A program made the translations under genes and the position numbers. From Kaistia defluvii (GTDB taxonomy: Bacteria; Pseudomonadota; Alphaproteobacteria; Rhizobiales; Kaistiaceae), in the NCBI RefSeq assembly GCF_040548815.1, contig NZ_JBEPSM010000004.1:1-64000 (forward strand): a DNA stretch of 64,000 nucleotides. The letters are read 5' to 3'. Below are positions 44,367 through 52,986 of this stretch, piece after piece. Under the pieces are notes generated by a model, which was not told where the DNA came from, searched no databases, and worked only from the letters and a program-made list of their open reading frames with translations. Position 1 is the first letter of the stretch, and every line of letters begins with the position of its first letter.

Positions 44367-45369
44367 TGATGCCCAGCGCCGCGAGCGACAGCACGACCGT
44401 TGCCGTGACCCGCAGGCCGGCCCGCGCCACGGAGCGGACGTCGACGCCCAGGCCCAGCGCCGCCATGGCGAGCACGGTAAGGAAGCTCGCGAGCGGGGCC
44501 GTATAGCCGACGACCCAATCCGGTATCAACCCGGCGGAACGCAGCATGCCGAGCCCGATGAAGCCGAGGATGAACCAGGGCACCATGTGGCGCAGGTTGG
44601 GGCGTCCGGTCGCGATGCCAGCGCCGTCGACCCGGCTTTGCAGCAGCGACAGCACCAGCACGACCGGCCCCAGCATCAGCACGCGCAGCAGCTTGACCAA
44701 GGTGCCCATCTGGACGCTGGCGGCGGCAACCGGCGCCGTCGCGGCCAGCACCTGCGGCACGGCATAGACGGTGAGCCCGGCGAATACGCCGTACTGCGTC
44801 ACGGACAGGCCGAACACAGATATCAGCAGCGGCAGCGTCAGCACGACGACGACACCAAGCACGGCCGTGAAGGCGATTGCCGAAGCGACATCCTCGCCAT
44901 CGGCATGGATCACGGGCGCCGCGGCGGCGATGGCGGAGTTGCCGCAGATCGAGTTGCCGCAGGCGATCAGGATCGCCATGCCGCGATCGAGCCCCATCAT
45001 CCGGCCGATGCCATAGCTGACCAGAATGGCGCAGGTGACCACCAGCGCGACGCCGACCAGCAGGGTCAGGCCCTGCGCGGCGACGGCGGCGGCGCTGATC
45101 GAGGCGCCGAGCAGCATGACCGCCAGTTCCAGCAACGTGCGCGCACTGAACACGACGCCGGGCAGAAAGCTCTCGCCGGGCCGCCAGACGGAGCGGACCG
45201 CCACGCCGATCAGGATCGCCAGCACCACGCCATCCAGCCAGGCGCGGCCGAAGAAGGCGGCCTCGGCATGCTCGACCAGGAGGGCCGCGACCGCCACGGC
45301 AGCGGTAAGGGCCAGTCCCGGAGCCAGGGGGTGCAGACGAGCGGGGAAGGAGCGGAGAGCGAAGGACAT
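44329..45369 (-). CDS. YeiH/YadS family putative sulfate exporter
   Basis: A 346-residue membrane protein with about ten hydrophobic segments. The family is recognisable from LDGVVLAILIGVAVRS, LACGNSICGNSAIAAAAPVI-type CGNSICGNSAIAAAAPVI (about residue 140) and VYAVPQVLAAT. Function is annotated as sulfate export in some members, without firm proof. Start at 45369 gives the typical length of about 349 and leaves room for a promoter; upstream in-frame ATGs (45396, 45405, 45444) crowd the regulator. It is divergent from a LysR gene, as yeiH is from yeiE in enterics. Confidence 0.85.
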   Translation of the reverse strand: MSFALRSFPARLHPLAPGLALTAAVAVAALLVEHAEAAFFGRAWLDGVVLAILIGVAVRSVWRPGESFLPGVVFSARTLLELAVMLLGASISAAAVAAQGLTLLVGVALVVTCAILVSYGIGRMMGLDRGMAILIACGNSICGNSAIAAAAPVIHADGEDVASAIAFTAVLGVVVVLTLPLLISVFGLSVTQYGVFAGLTVYAVPQVLAATAPVAAASVQMGTLVKLLRVLMLGPVVLVLSLLQSRVDGAGIATGRPNLRHMVPWFILGFIGLGMLRSAGLIPDWVVGYTAPLASFLTVLAMAALGLGVDVRSVARAGLRVTATVVLSLAALGIISMVAIRWMGIA

Positions 45370-45425
45370 GCCGGGAAGATGCAGCCGGCTAATCATGCAA
45401 TCCATTTCGAAATATAATACTGTTC

Positions 45426-45442
45426 GTTCGATCCAATCGAAC
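45426..45442. promoter_or_regulatory. Perfect inverted repeat, candidate LysR operator
   Basis: GTTCGAT-CCA-ATCGAAC, two 7-base arms around 3 bases, of the T-N11-A type bound by LysR regulators. It ends 10 bases before the LysR start codon in the 83-base divergent region with yeiH, so it could control both genes. Confidence 0.7.
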
Positions 45443-45452
45443 AAACATTCTC

Positions 45453-46343
45453 ATGACCCTCGACCAGCTTAGAATTTTCATCGCCGTCGCCGAGCGCGAG
45501 CATCTGACGCGCGCCGCCGAGGCGCTGCGCCTGACGCCGTCGGCGGTAAGCTCCGCCATCCATGCGCTGGAAGCGCGCTACGATACGCGCCTGTTCGACC
45601 GGGTCGGCCGGCGCATCGAGCTGACCGAGGCGGGTCGCGTCTTCCTGGTCGAGGCGCAGGCGACGCTCGCCCGCGCTCAGGCGGCCGAACTGGCGCTGGC
45701 GGAACTGGGCGGGCTGATGCGCGGCACGCTGGAGATCCAGGCGAGCCAGACGATCGCGAGCTACTGGCTGCCGCCGGCACTGGTCCGCTTCCGCGCCGCC
45801 TATCCCTCGATCGGCATCCATCTCGCCACCGGCAACACCGAAACCGTGCGCCATGCGGTGCATGAGGGTCTGGCCGAAATCGGCTTCATCGAGGGCGAGA
45901 TCGACGATCCGGCGCTGGCGACCCGGGCGGTTGGCGAGGACCGGCTCATCCTCGTCGCGACCCCAGAACATCCCCTGTCGAAGGCAAGCCATGTGGGCAC
46001 GGCGGAAATCGCGGCGACGCGCTGGGTGATGCGCGAGCGCGGCTCGGGCACCCGCTCGGTGTTCGAGGCGGCGCTGACCGCGCGCGGCATCCTGCCCGAG
46101 ACGCTGAAGGTCGAGCTGGAATTGCCGAGCAACGAGGCGGTTCGGGCCGCCGTCGAAGTCGGGGACCACGCGACCGTGGTATCCGAACTGGTCGCCAGCC
46201 CGCATATCGCGGCCGGCAAGCTGGCGCGCGTCGCCTTCGAGATGACGCCGCGCGCTTTCAGCATGGTCTGGCACAAGGAGCGCTACCGCTCCAAGGCCGC
46301 CCGGGCCCTGGAAACGCTGCTCGTTGCGCCGGCTAGCGGTTGA
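45453..46343 (+). CDS. LysR family transcriptional regulator (YeiE-like)
   Basis: A 296-residue LysR regulator: N-terminal winged helix-turn-helix (MTLDQLRIFIAVAEREHLTR, AAEALRLTPSAVSSAIHALE, RLFDRVGRRIELTEAGRVFL, residues 1-65) and a periplasmic-binding-like effector domain with the LILVATPEHPL strand. Divergence from the YeiH-type exporter suggests it regulates that gene in response to a sulfur-type anion (inference). A perfect inverted repeat lies directly before the start codon. Confidence 0.92.
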   Translation: MTLDQLRIFIAVAEREHLTRAAEALRLTPSAVSSAIHALEARYDTRLFDRVGRRIELTEAGRVFLVEAQATLARAQAAELALAELGGLMRGTLEIQASQTIASYWLPPALVRFRAAYPSIGIHLATGNTETVRHAVHEGLAEIGFIEGEIDDPALATRAVGEDRLILVATPEHPLSKASHVGTAEIAATRWVMRERGSGTRSVFEAALTARGILPETLKVELELPSNEAVRAAVEVGDHATVVSELVASPHIAAGKLARVAFEMTPRAFSMVWHKERYRSKAARALETLLVAPASG

Positions 46344-46944
46344 CGACCGCGCCGCCGATAGAGACGACCGTGCTGCCATCGGCCGGCAGCGGTCCGCCGC
46401 CCACGACGGCCGGGCGCTCATAGGGCTTGGCCAGCACGAGCGACCAGTAGACCTTGTACTTGCTCTTCGGCGCATAGGCCGTGCCGATGCCGATCCGGGT
46501 CACGCCGGGCTTCAGCATGTTGGCGTTGTGGTGGGGCGAATCGCGCCAGCCGGAAAAGGCTTCCGCCAGAGTGCGATAGCCGGCGCCGACATTCTCGGCC
46601 GCGATGCCGGCATCGAAGCCGGAAGCCGCGAGACGGCGCTGGAAGCTGCCGCCAACGTCATGGTTGACCTTGTCGGCCTTGGCCATGGCGCGCGCCTGAT
46701 CGGCCGCCATCTTGTTCAGGAGCGGATCCACCGTGACGGGGCCGAGGCCCTTGTTCATGCGGTATCCCGTGATCAGGCTGGCGGCGGCCTGCGGGTCGAC
46801 GGTCGCGCCGGCGGAATCGATCCGATTGTAGAAGACCGGCGATTTCGGCGTCGTGTCGACGACCGTCTCCGAGCAGCCGGCCAGGACGGCGGCGGCGATC
46901 AGAGCGGCAAGCAGCGGGGGCATGCGCCGGAGGAAAGGGGTCAT
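46333..46944 (-). CDS. CAP domain-containing lipoprotein
   Basis: A 203-residue exported protein with a lipobox (AAVLAGC, Cys about residue 24) and a CAP/SCP (PF00188) domain: LITGYRMNKGLGPVTVDPLL, AAENVGAGYRTLAEAFSGW, SPHHNANMLKPGVTRIGIG, and a final YWSLVLAKP strand. Conserved histidines of the CAP cavity appear in VNHDVGG and SPHHNANM. Bacterial CAP lipoproteins are envelope proteins of unknown detailed role. ATG at 46944 preferred; the frame upstream lacks signal features. It overlaps the LysR gene end by 11 bases. Confidence 0.87.
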   Translation of the reverse strand: MTPFLRRMPPLLAALIAAAVLAGCSETVVDTTPKSPVFYNRIDSAGATVDPQAAASLITGYRMNKGLGPVTVDPLLNKMAADQARAMAKADKVNHDVGGSFQRRLAASGFDAGIAAENVGAGYRTLAEAFSGWRDSPHHNANMLKPGVTRIGIGTAYAPKSKYKVYWSLVLAKPYERPAVVGGGPLPADGSTVVSIGGAVVNR

Positions 46945-47033
46945 GAAGCGCCTCGGGGGTAAGGAAAGCGGAGATACCGGAATAAGCAATAAAGGCTAAC
47001 GAACTGCGAGCGGCGATAGGGCCCCCCGGCGGC

Positions 47034-49448
47034 TCAGCCGGGGAGAGCCACCCCTGCTTCCTTCAACCGGCTCAGGATCGCGAACCGCAGCTCGGAGCGG
47101 ACTGTCGCGCCGGTGGCGATATCCGCGAGATAGCAGCGCAGCTCGAAATCGAGCGACTTCTCGCCGAAATTCAGGAACAGCACGATCGGCTCCGGGTAGC
47201 GCAGCACCAGCGAATGGTCCTTGGCGGTTTCGAGCAGGATCGTCTTCACCGCCTCCGCATCGGACAGCTTGCTGACCGTGACCGGCAGGATGATGCGGCC
47301 CGACCGGTCGCGCAGCACCATGTTCTTGACGACGCCGGTGATCAGGCTCGAATTCGGCACGATGACGGTGGCGCGATCGAAGGTCTCGATCTCGGTGGCG
47401 CGCACATTGATGCGCTTGACCGTCCCCTCCTCCGCCCCGACCGTGATCCAGTCTCCGGCGCGGATCGGCCGCTCGGCCAGCAGGATCAGGCCCGAGACGA
47501 AATTGTTGACGATCGCCTGCAGGCCGAGACCGATACCGACGGAGAGCGCGCCCGCGACGATCGCGATGTTGGAGAGATCCAGCCCGGCATAGCCGAAGGC
47601 CAGCGTCGCCGCGAAGATCATGCCGACATAGCCGAAGGTCGTGCGGATCGAATTGCGCAGGCCCGAATCCAGCCGCGTCGTCGGCAGGAAGCGGGTGTCG
47701 AGCCAGTTCTGGATCGAGCGCGTGACGACCAGGCCGACGATGAAGACGGCGATGCCGGCGACCAGCGTCGACAGCGAGATAGTGATCGAGCCGATCTTGA
47801 AGCCGAAGAAGAGCTGGCGGATCGTCTCGAACAGGCCGGAGGAATCCACGCCCCACTGCGCCACGATGGCCAGGAAGGCAAAGCCGATCAGCACCAGATG
47901 CGCCGCGCCATTGGCCAGCACGCCGGCCTGTGTCACCGAGCGCGGCGCGAAGCCGACCGAGGAGATCAGGCGGCTGCCGACCACGCCGTCGCGCCGGAAC
48001 GAGGCGGCGGTCAGCTCGTCGGTCAGCTTCATCAGCAGATAGAGCAGCGAGATGACCACCGCGACCCAGACCGTCTGCGTGGTGAGGAAGCGGCCCAGCG
48101 CGACATAGCCCATCAGGTTGGCGATGATGGCGGCGCCGGCGGAAAGGCCGGCGACCAGCAGCGCGAGCCGGCCCAGGCCGTATTCCTCGTCAGCGGGGTC
48201 GTCCGTTTCCTCCTCGTCCGGCGTGTTGCGCCGGGTCAGCACGCGAACCATGCCGATGACGAGTATGGCGATGACGATCGACAGGATGCCGTCCAGGGCG
48301 ATGACGAACTGCAGCGAGGCCAGCGTCACCTTGGCGAAGCTCTGGTGGACGATTACCAACGCCTCGAGCGCCGCGATCGCGACCGAGAGATGGAAGGCGC
48401 GGGTGGCGACGGCATCGTCCAGCGCGACCAGCCGCCAGGTGCTGCGCGTCGGCGCCAGCAGCGCCCGCGACACGCCGAAGGCGAGCGAGAAGAACACGAT
48501 CGCCGCCGTTGCACCCGTCCAGACCAGATCGATGCGATAAGGCATCAGATCCAGCGCCTTCAGGATCGACTGCACGGCGGTCAACACGATCAGCGGCAGG
48601 AAGGCATTGACCGCCACGATTGCGGCGGCGGACATCACCTTGGTCCGCATGGTCGGCTGCTGGTCGGCGGTCGGCCGGCGTAGCTTGGAAAGCAGGAAGC
48701 GTCGTCCCGGCACCAGCACCATGATGATCAGCGCCAGCAGGCTGACGAAGATCGCGATCACCGAGCGGTCGCTGCGATTGGCGACGACGCCGGCCCATTC
48801 GCCGACGACCGAGCCCGAGCGGCCGACGATCGAGGGGACGTCGGTGGCGGCGTCGCCCCAGAGGCCGGGGTCGATCAGGCTGGAATTGCGCTCCAGCAAC
48901 GCGGCGGTGAAGCGGGTTCGCCGGCGTTCGCCGATCTGGGACAGCGTGTAGGAACCATGCGTCGCGACGGCGAGCGCCTGTTTCTGGAAGCCGGCCAGGT
49001 CCGCCAGCTGCTGCTGCGCCTGCTGGCGGTTCGCCTTGGCGGCTTCCGATTCCGCCGCCTCGGTGGTCTCCGTCGGCTTCAGCTGCTCGAACTGCGCAGT
49101 CGCGGCCTCGACCTTCGGCGTAAGCGTGTCGGCAAAGGCATTCGCCGCCAGCACGATGTCGGTCGCGTCCTGCTTGTAGCGCCGGAAATCGGCATCGGTC
49201 ACGCCCGGCTGGTCGATGGCGAGATCGATCCGTTCCAGCGTCGCGTTCCAGGCGTCGATCTGCTTCTGCGGGTCATCCGGCTGCGCCCAGGCCGCCCCGA
49301 CCGCCAGAACTGCGAGCAAGAAGGCGGCGACCGCCAGGCGCAGCAGCGCGGCCACGCAGGCGCGGGACGCGACGAGATAGGCGGACGGGCGGTGGAGGGC
49401 GGCGGCGCTGAACAAGCAGATCTCCGGGCAGGCAACGATACGCGTCAT
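47034..49448 (-). CDS. Large mechanosensitive ion channel (MscS/DUF3772 type)
   Basis: An 804-residue protein: signal sequence (about residues 30-55), a periplasmic helical region like DUF3772 (about 55-190), about eleven membrane helices, then the MscS core with pore helix GLGLQAIVNNFVSGLILLAE (about 620), beta domain DWITVGAEEGTVKRINVR and VIVPNSSLITGVVKN. It opens under membrane tension during osmotic downshock. Size matches the DUF3772-containing large MscS homologues of Rhizobiales. No operon partner. Confidence 0.9.
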   Translation of the reverse strand: MTRIVACPEICLFSAAALHRPSAYLVASRACVAALLRLAVAAFLLAVLAVGAAWAQPDDPQKQIDAWNATLERIDLAIDQPGVTDADFRRYKQDATDIVLAANAFADTLTPKVEAATAQFEQLKPTETTEAAESEAAKANRQQAQQQLADLAGFQKQALAVATHGSYTLSQIGERRRTRFTAALLERNSSLIDPGLWGDAATDVPSIVGRSGSVVGEWAGVVANRSDRSVIAIFVSLLALIIMVLVPGRRFLLSKLRRPTADQQPTMRTKVMSAAAIVAVNAFLPLIVLTAVQSILKALDLMPYRIDLVWTGATAAIVFFSLAFGVSRALLAPTRSTWRLVALDDAVATRAFHLSVAIAALEALVIVHQSFAKVTLASLQFVIALDGILSIVIAILVIGMVRVLTRRNTPDEEETDDPADEEYGLGRLALLVAGLSAGAAIIANLMGYVALGRFLTTQTVWVAVVISLLYLLMKLTDELTAASFRRDGVVGSRLISSVGFAPRSVTQAGVLANGAAHLVLIGFAFLAIVAQWGVDSSGLFETIRQLFFGFKIGSITISLSTLVAGIAVFIVGLVVTRSIQNWLDTRFLPTTRLDSGLRNSIRTTFGYVGMIFAATLAFGYAGLDLSNIAIVAGALSVGIGLGLQAIVNNFVSGLILLAERPIRAGDWITVGAEEGTVKRINVRATEIETFDRATVIVPNSSLITGVVKNMVLRDRSGRIILPVTVSKLSDAEAVKTILLETAKDHSLVLRYPEPIVLFLNFGEKSLDFELRCYLADIATGATVRSELRFAILSRLKEAGVALPG

Positions 49449-49569
49449 GCGCTTGCCTGAGCTATAGGATGAAAGATGACGAGAATAGGGATTTAAGCTG
49501 CAATTTGCGGAGGGTGTACGCGCTCCATCTTACGCCCGAATGGGTGGCGCGGCGGCGACGGCACCCCAT

Positions 49570-50274
49570 ATGCGACCCTCGAGCCATCGCGAAGGAACCC
49601 GCCGCTTGCCCAGTGATCAGAACCCTGAGGACCCGACGGCGGCGTTCTTCCGGACCCGGTCCGCCTCGGCGATCCTGGCCGATCTGGGTTCGGTGCTGAA
49701 GAAGGACCGGGTGAGCCTCGGCGACATGGTCGATGCGCTGGGCGAAGCGGGCCTCGGCCTGACCATCCTGATGCTGGCCCTCCCCTCCTTCATCCCGATC
49801 CCGGGCCTGCCGACCGGTTTCGTCTTCGGCACGGCGCTCGCCATCCTCTCGCTGCAGATCATGGTGGGCGCCGACCGGCTGCTGCTGCCGCAATGGCTGC
49901 GCCGGCGCAGCCTCCCCAGGGGCCCGGTGGTGAGCGGCGGCGCGTGGATCGCGCCCTGGTTCAAGCGGGTCGAATGGATGCTGCGGCCGCGCTATTCCTT
50001 TCTCGCGGGCAAGCTGGCCTATTTCATCCTGGCGGTGCCGATCTTCGTGCACGCCGTGATGATCCTGCTGCCGATCCCGCTTGGCAACCAGCTTCCCTCG
50101 CTCGCCGTCATCGTCTTCGCCTTCGGGCTGATCGAGCGCGACGGACTGGCCGTGATCGTGGGCTGGGTACTGACCGTGATCGCGATCGCCTGGAACTCGG
50201 CGATCGTCTTCTTCGGCGCGGAACTGTCGCTGTTTCTCTACCGCTGGACGGCGGATCTCTGGGCGTCGCTCTGA
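49570..50274 (+). CDS. ExoD family exopolysaccharide synthesis protein
   Basis: About 234 residues of the ExoD (PF06055) family: LGDMVDALGEAGLGLTILMLALPSFIP (positions about 50-75), an ALPTGFVFGTALAILSLQIM-type segment, HRLLLPQWLRRR-like motif, and four hydrophobic segments at the C-terminal half. ExoD was named in Rhizobium for effects on exopolysaccharide and alkali tolerance; molecular activity is unclear. ATG at 49570 chosen; 49540 or a TTG at 49606 are alternatives, since the N-terminal 20 residues are poorly conserved-looking. Confidence 0.82.
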   Translation: MRPSSHREGTRRLPSDQNPEDPTAAFFRTRSASAILADLGSVLKKDRVSLGDMVDALGEAGLGLTILMLALPSFIPIPGLPTGFVFGTALAILSLQIMVGADRLLLPQWLRRRSLPRGPVVSGGAWIAPWFKRVEWMLRPRYSFLAGKLAYFILAVPIFVHAVMILLPIPLGNQLPSLAVIVFAFGLIERDGLAVIVGWVLTVIAIAWNSAIVFFGAELSLFLYRWTADLWASL

Positions 50275-50411
50275 GGCAGTCCCTCCTTCGGACGGGACCT
50301 GTCCCCAGGCTTCAAAAGGCTTCGCCCGGCCCACGTCGGAGCTCGCCGAATTTTCTCCGCAACTTTGCCCCGGATCGACTTGCGCGACGAAAAAATCGTG
50401 CTAGCTTTGAG

Positions 50412-50429
50412 TGAGAAAAGGTTTTCTCA
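50412..50429. promoter_or_regulatory. LacI-type operator 1 upstream of the arabinofuranosidase operon
   Basis: TGAGAAAA-GG-TTTTCTCA, two 8-base palindromic arms. Spaced 67 bases from a near-identical second copy. It lies 117 bases before the LacI regulator start. Confidence 0.7.
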
Positions 50430-50478
50430 ATCGGCCGTTGGCGGCGGGACACTCCCTCCGCCTTTTTTAAGCACCACT

Positions 50479-50496
50479 TGAGAAAACCTTTTCTCT
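50479..50496. promoter_or_regulatory. LacI-type operator 2 upstream of the arabinofuranosidase operon
   Basis: TGAGAAAA-CC-TTTTCTCT; arms match operator 1 except for the last base. It lies about 50 bases before the regulator ATG. The 67-base spacing is suited to looping or to cooperative binding. Confidence 0.7.
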
Positions 50497-50545
50497 ACAA
50501 AACAGGCCGCCGCTCGAACGGATGGCCGGGGTCAGGAAACACGGC

Positions 50546-51601
50546 ATGAGCGACGGCAGCGACAACGTGATTCAGCCCGCCCGCAGGCGGCCTGTGACGT
50601 TGCGCGACGTCGCCGAGACGGCCGGCGTCAGCGTCGCCACCGCCTCGAAGGCGCTGAACGACCAGGGCCGCATGACCGTCGAGACGCGGACCCGCATCCG
50701 TAGCGTGGCGCTGCAGCTCGGCTTCCGGCCGAACGGCCTCGCCCAGAGCCTGCTCCGCCGGCGCAGCTTCACCGTCGGCCTGCTCACCAACGACACCTAT
50801 GGCCGCTTCTCGCTGCCGGTGATGGCCGGCGTTTCCGAAGCGCTGCTCGACAATGGCGTCTCGGTCTTTCTCTGCAATGTCGAGGACGACCCGCGCCTCG
50901 GCCAGATGCATGTCGACGCCATGCTGGAAAAGCGCGTCGACGGCATCATCGCCTCGGGCAAGCGGCTCGACCGCCGCCTGCCCGTCGATCTGTCCAATCT
51001 CGGCATTCCCGTGATCTATGCCTTCACCAACCCCGACCCCGACACCAACGCGATTGCCTTTGTCTCCGACGATGCCGGCGGCGCCCGGCTTGCCGTCGAG
51101 CATTTCGTGGCGCTGGGCCGCCGGCGCATCGTGCATGTGACGGGACCGGAGACCTTCGAGGTCGTGCACCAGCGCGCCGGCGCCTATCGCGCCGTATTGG
51201 CCGAACAGGGCTTGGCGCCGCCGCGCGTTCTGATGGGGGCCTGGTCGGAAGGCTGGGGTCACCAGGCGGTGGCGCAACTCTTCGACGCGCCTGGCGAGAA
51301 GCCGGATGCCGTCTTCTGCGGCAATGACCAGATCGCCCGCGGCGTCGTCGATGCGCTGCGCGAACGGGGACTGCGCGTGCCCGACGATGTCGGCGTCGTC
51401 GGCTTCGACAATTGGGAGATTGTCGCTGCCGCCACGCGCCCGCCGCTCACCACGGTCGACATGAACCTCGTCTCGCTCGGCCGCGAGGCCGGGATGACGC
51501 TGCTTTCGCTGGTCGACGGCAAGCCCGTCGAGCCGGGAATCCGAAAACTGCCGTGCCGACTGGTGGTGCGTCAGTCATGCGGCCGTCCACCGGGCGGCTA
51601 A
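50546..51601 (+). CDS. LacI family transcriptional regulator
   Basis: A 351-residue LacI/GalR regulator: helix-turn-helix TLRDVAETAGVSVATASKALN (about residues 18-38), hinge RPNGLAQSLLRRRS, and a periplasmic-binding-type effector domain (TVGLLTNDTYGRFSLPVMAG, DAVFCGNDQIARGVVDALRE, VGVVGFDNWE). It probably represses its own operon and releases on an arabinose-type inducer. ATG at 50546 has CAGGAAA upstream; an ATG at 50522 would add 8 residues. Two operators precede it. Confidence 0.93.
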   Translation: MSDGSDNVIQPARRRPVTLRDVAETAGVSVATASKALNDQGRMTVETRTRIRSVALQLGFRPNGLAQSLLRRRSFTVGLLTNDTYGRFSLPVMAGVSEALLDNGVSVFLCNVEDDPRLGQMHVDAMLEKRVDGIIASGKRLDRRLPVDLSNLGIPVIYAFTNPDPDTNAIAFVSDDAGGARLAVEHFVALGRRRIVHVTGPETFEVVHQRAGAYRAVLAEQGLAPPRVLMGAWSEGWGHQAVAQLFDAPGEKPDAVFCGNDQIARGVVDALRERGLRVPDDVGVVGFDNWEIVAAATRPPLTTVDMNLVSLGREAGMTLLSLVDGKPVEPGIRKLPCRLVVRQSCGRPPGG

Positions 51602-51667
51602 CCAGAACGGTCGCGAACCCGCGGGAGGAGCTGCGGGGGAACGAAGTCTTCAAAAGGGAGGGAAACC

Positions 51668-52915
51668 ATGAAAACAACTACACGCTGGCTCGCCGCGACG
51701 GCGGCCCTGCTATCGATGACGGCGCTCGCCTCTGCGGCGGAAACCGCCAATATCTGGGTCCGGGCCGACGGCTCGAACTTCATGCCGCAGATCGTCGAGG
51801 CCTTCAACAAGGGCCACGAAAACCAGATCAAGCTCGACATCATTCCAAATGGCGAACTGGTCCAGAAATATGCGACCTCGGCCGCCGGCGGCACGGCGCC
51901 GGACGGATTGTCGCTCGACCTGATCTATACGCCGGCTTTCGCGGCGGCCGGCCAGCTCGAGGACATCACCGACTGGGCGAAATCGCTGCCCTATTTCAAG
52001 GATCTTTCGCCGGCTCATGTGAAGACCGGCACCTATAAGGACAAGATCTACGGCCTGCCATTCTCGGCCGACAGCTCGGTCTTGATCTGGAACAAGAAGT
52101 TGTTCAAGCAGGCGGGACTCGATCCCGAAAAGGGCCCGGCCAATTTCGCCGAGATCGCGGCGGATGCGGAGAAGGTTGCAGCGCTGGGCGGCGACATCAA
52201 GGGCTTCTATTTCTCCGGCGCCTGCGGCGGCTGCAACATCTTCACCTTCACGCCGCTGATCTGGGCGAGCGGCGGCGACATCCTCAGCGAGGACGGCTCC
52301 AAGGCGACGCTCGACACGCCGCAGATGCGCGACGCCATCGCGCTCTATCGCGGCATGGTCGAGAAGGGCCTGGTTCCGGAAGGCGCCAAGACCGATAGCG
52401 GCGCCAACTTCTTCGCCGCCTTCGCCGCCGGCAATATCGGCATCGCCCCGTCCGGCGCCTTCGCCATCGGCGCGCTCAACACCCAGTACAAGGACATCGA
52501 CTACGGCGTGACCTTCCTGCCGGGCAAGGATGGCGGCTCGTCCTCCTTCGCCGGCGGTGACAATTTCGTCGTCACCAAGGGCACGCCGAAGCTGGCCGTG
52601 CTGAAGGAGTTCCTGGACTACGCCTATTCGCTCGAAGGCCAGACGCTGCTCGCCAGCCGCGGCAGCCTTCCCGTCCGTGGCGACCTCGCCAAGGAAGCGC
52701 TGAAGGATCTCGACCCGCGCTACCAGATCGCGGCGGAAGCGATGGCCAAGGGCCGCACCCCGTACAGCGTCGTCTTCAACGACATCATCAACAGCGCCAA
52801 CGGCCCCTGGGCGCAGATGATCAACGAGGTGTTCTTCGGCGACGACGTCGACGGCGCGATCGCCAATGCGCAGGAAACGATGCAGGGCATCATCGACGCC
52901 GGCACCGGTCAGTAA
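51668..52915 (+). CDS. Sugar ABC transporter substrate-binding protein (CUT1-type)
   Basis: A 415-residue periplasmic solute-binding protein: signal peptide ending ALASAAE (about residue 23), then features of family 1 extracellular binding proteins, such as GLPFSADSSVLIWNKKLFKQAG (about residues 115-136), GLVPEGAKT and LLASRGSLPVRGDL. It should bind an arabinose-containing glycoside given the downstream GH127. The start has AGGGAGGG upstream. A long hairpin follows its stop. Confidence 0.92.
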   Translation: MKTTTRWLAATAALLSMTALASAAETANIWVRADGSNFMPQIVEAFNKGHENQIKLDIIPNGELVQKYATSAAGGTAPDGLSLDLIYTPAFAAAGQLEDITDWAKSLPYFKDLSPAHVKTGTYKDKIYGLPFSADSSVLIWNKKLFKQAGLDPEKGPANFAEIAADAEKVAALGGDIKGFYFSGACGGCNIFTFTPLIWASGGDILSEDGSKATLDTPQMRDAIALYRGMVEKGLVPEGAKTDSGANFFAAFAAGNIGIAPSGAFAIGALNTQYKDIDYGVTFLPGKDGGSSSFAGGDNFVVTKGTPKLAVLKEFLDYAYSLEGQTLLASRGSLPVRGDLAKEALKDLDPRYQIAAEAMAKGRTPYSVVFNDIINSANGPWAQMINEVFFGDDVDGAIANAQETMQGIIDAGTGQ

Positions 52916-52927
52916 GGCCACTCGATC

Positions 52928-52954
52928 GGCGGGGGCGCCAGCTGCGCCTCCGCC
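52928..52954 (+). terminator. Intercistronic stem-loop after the binding-protein gene
   Basis: An 11-base stem with one G-T pair (GGCGGGGGCGC pairs with GCGCCTCCGCC) around loop CAGCT, 13 bases after the stop and 33 bases before the permease start. No T run. Same design as the hairpin after lsrB; likely raises binding-protein mRNA relative to permeases. Confidence 0.7.
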
Positions 52955-52986
52955 GTCCGCCAGCCTCGCTCGCGAAGGAAACATCC

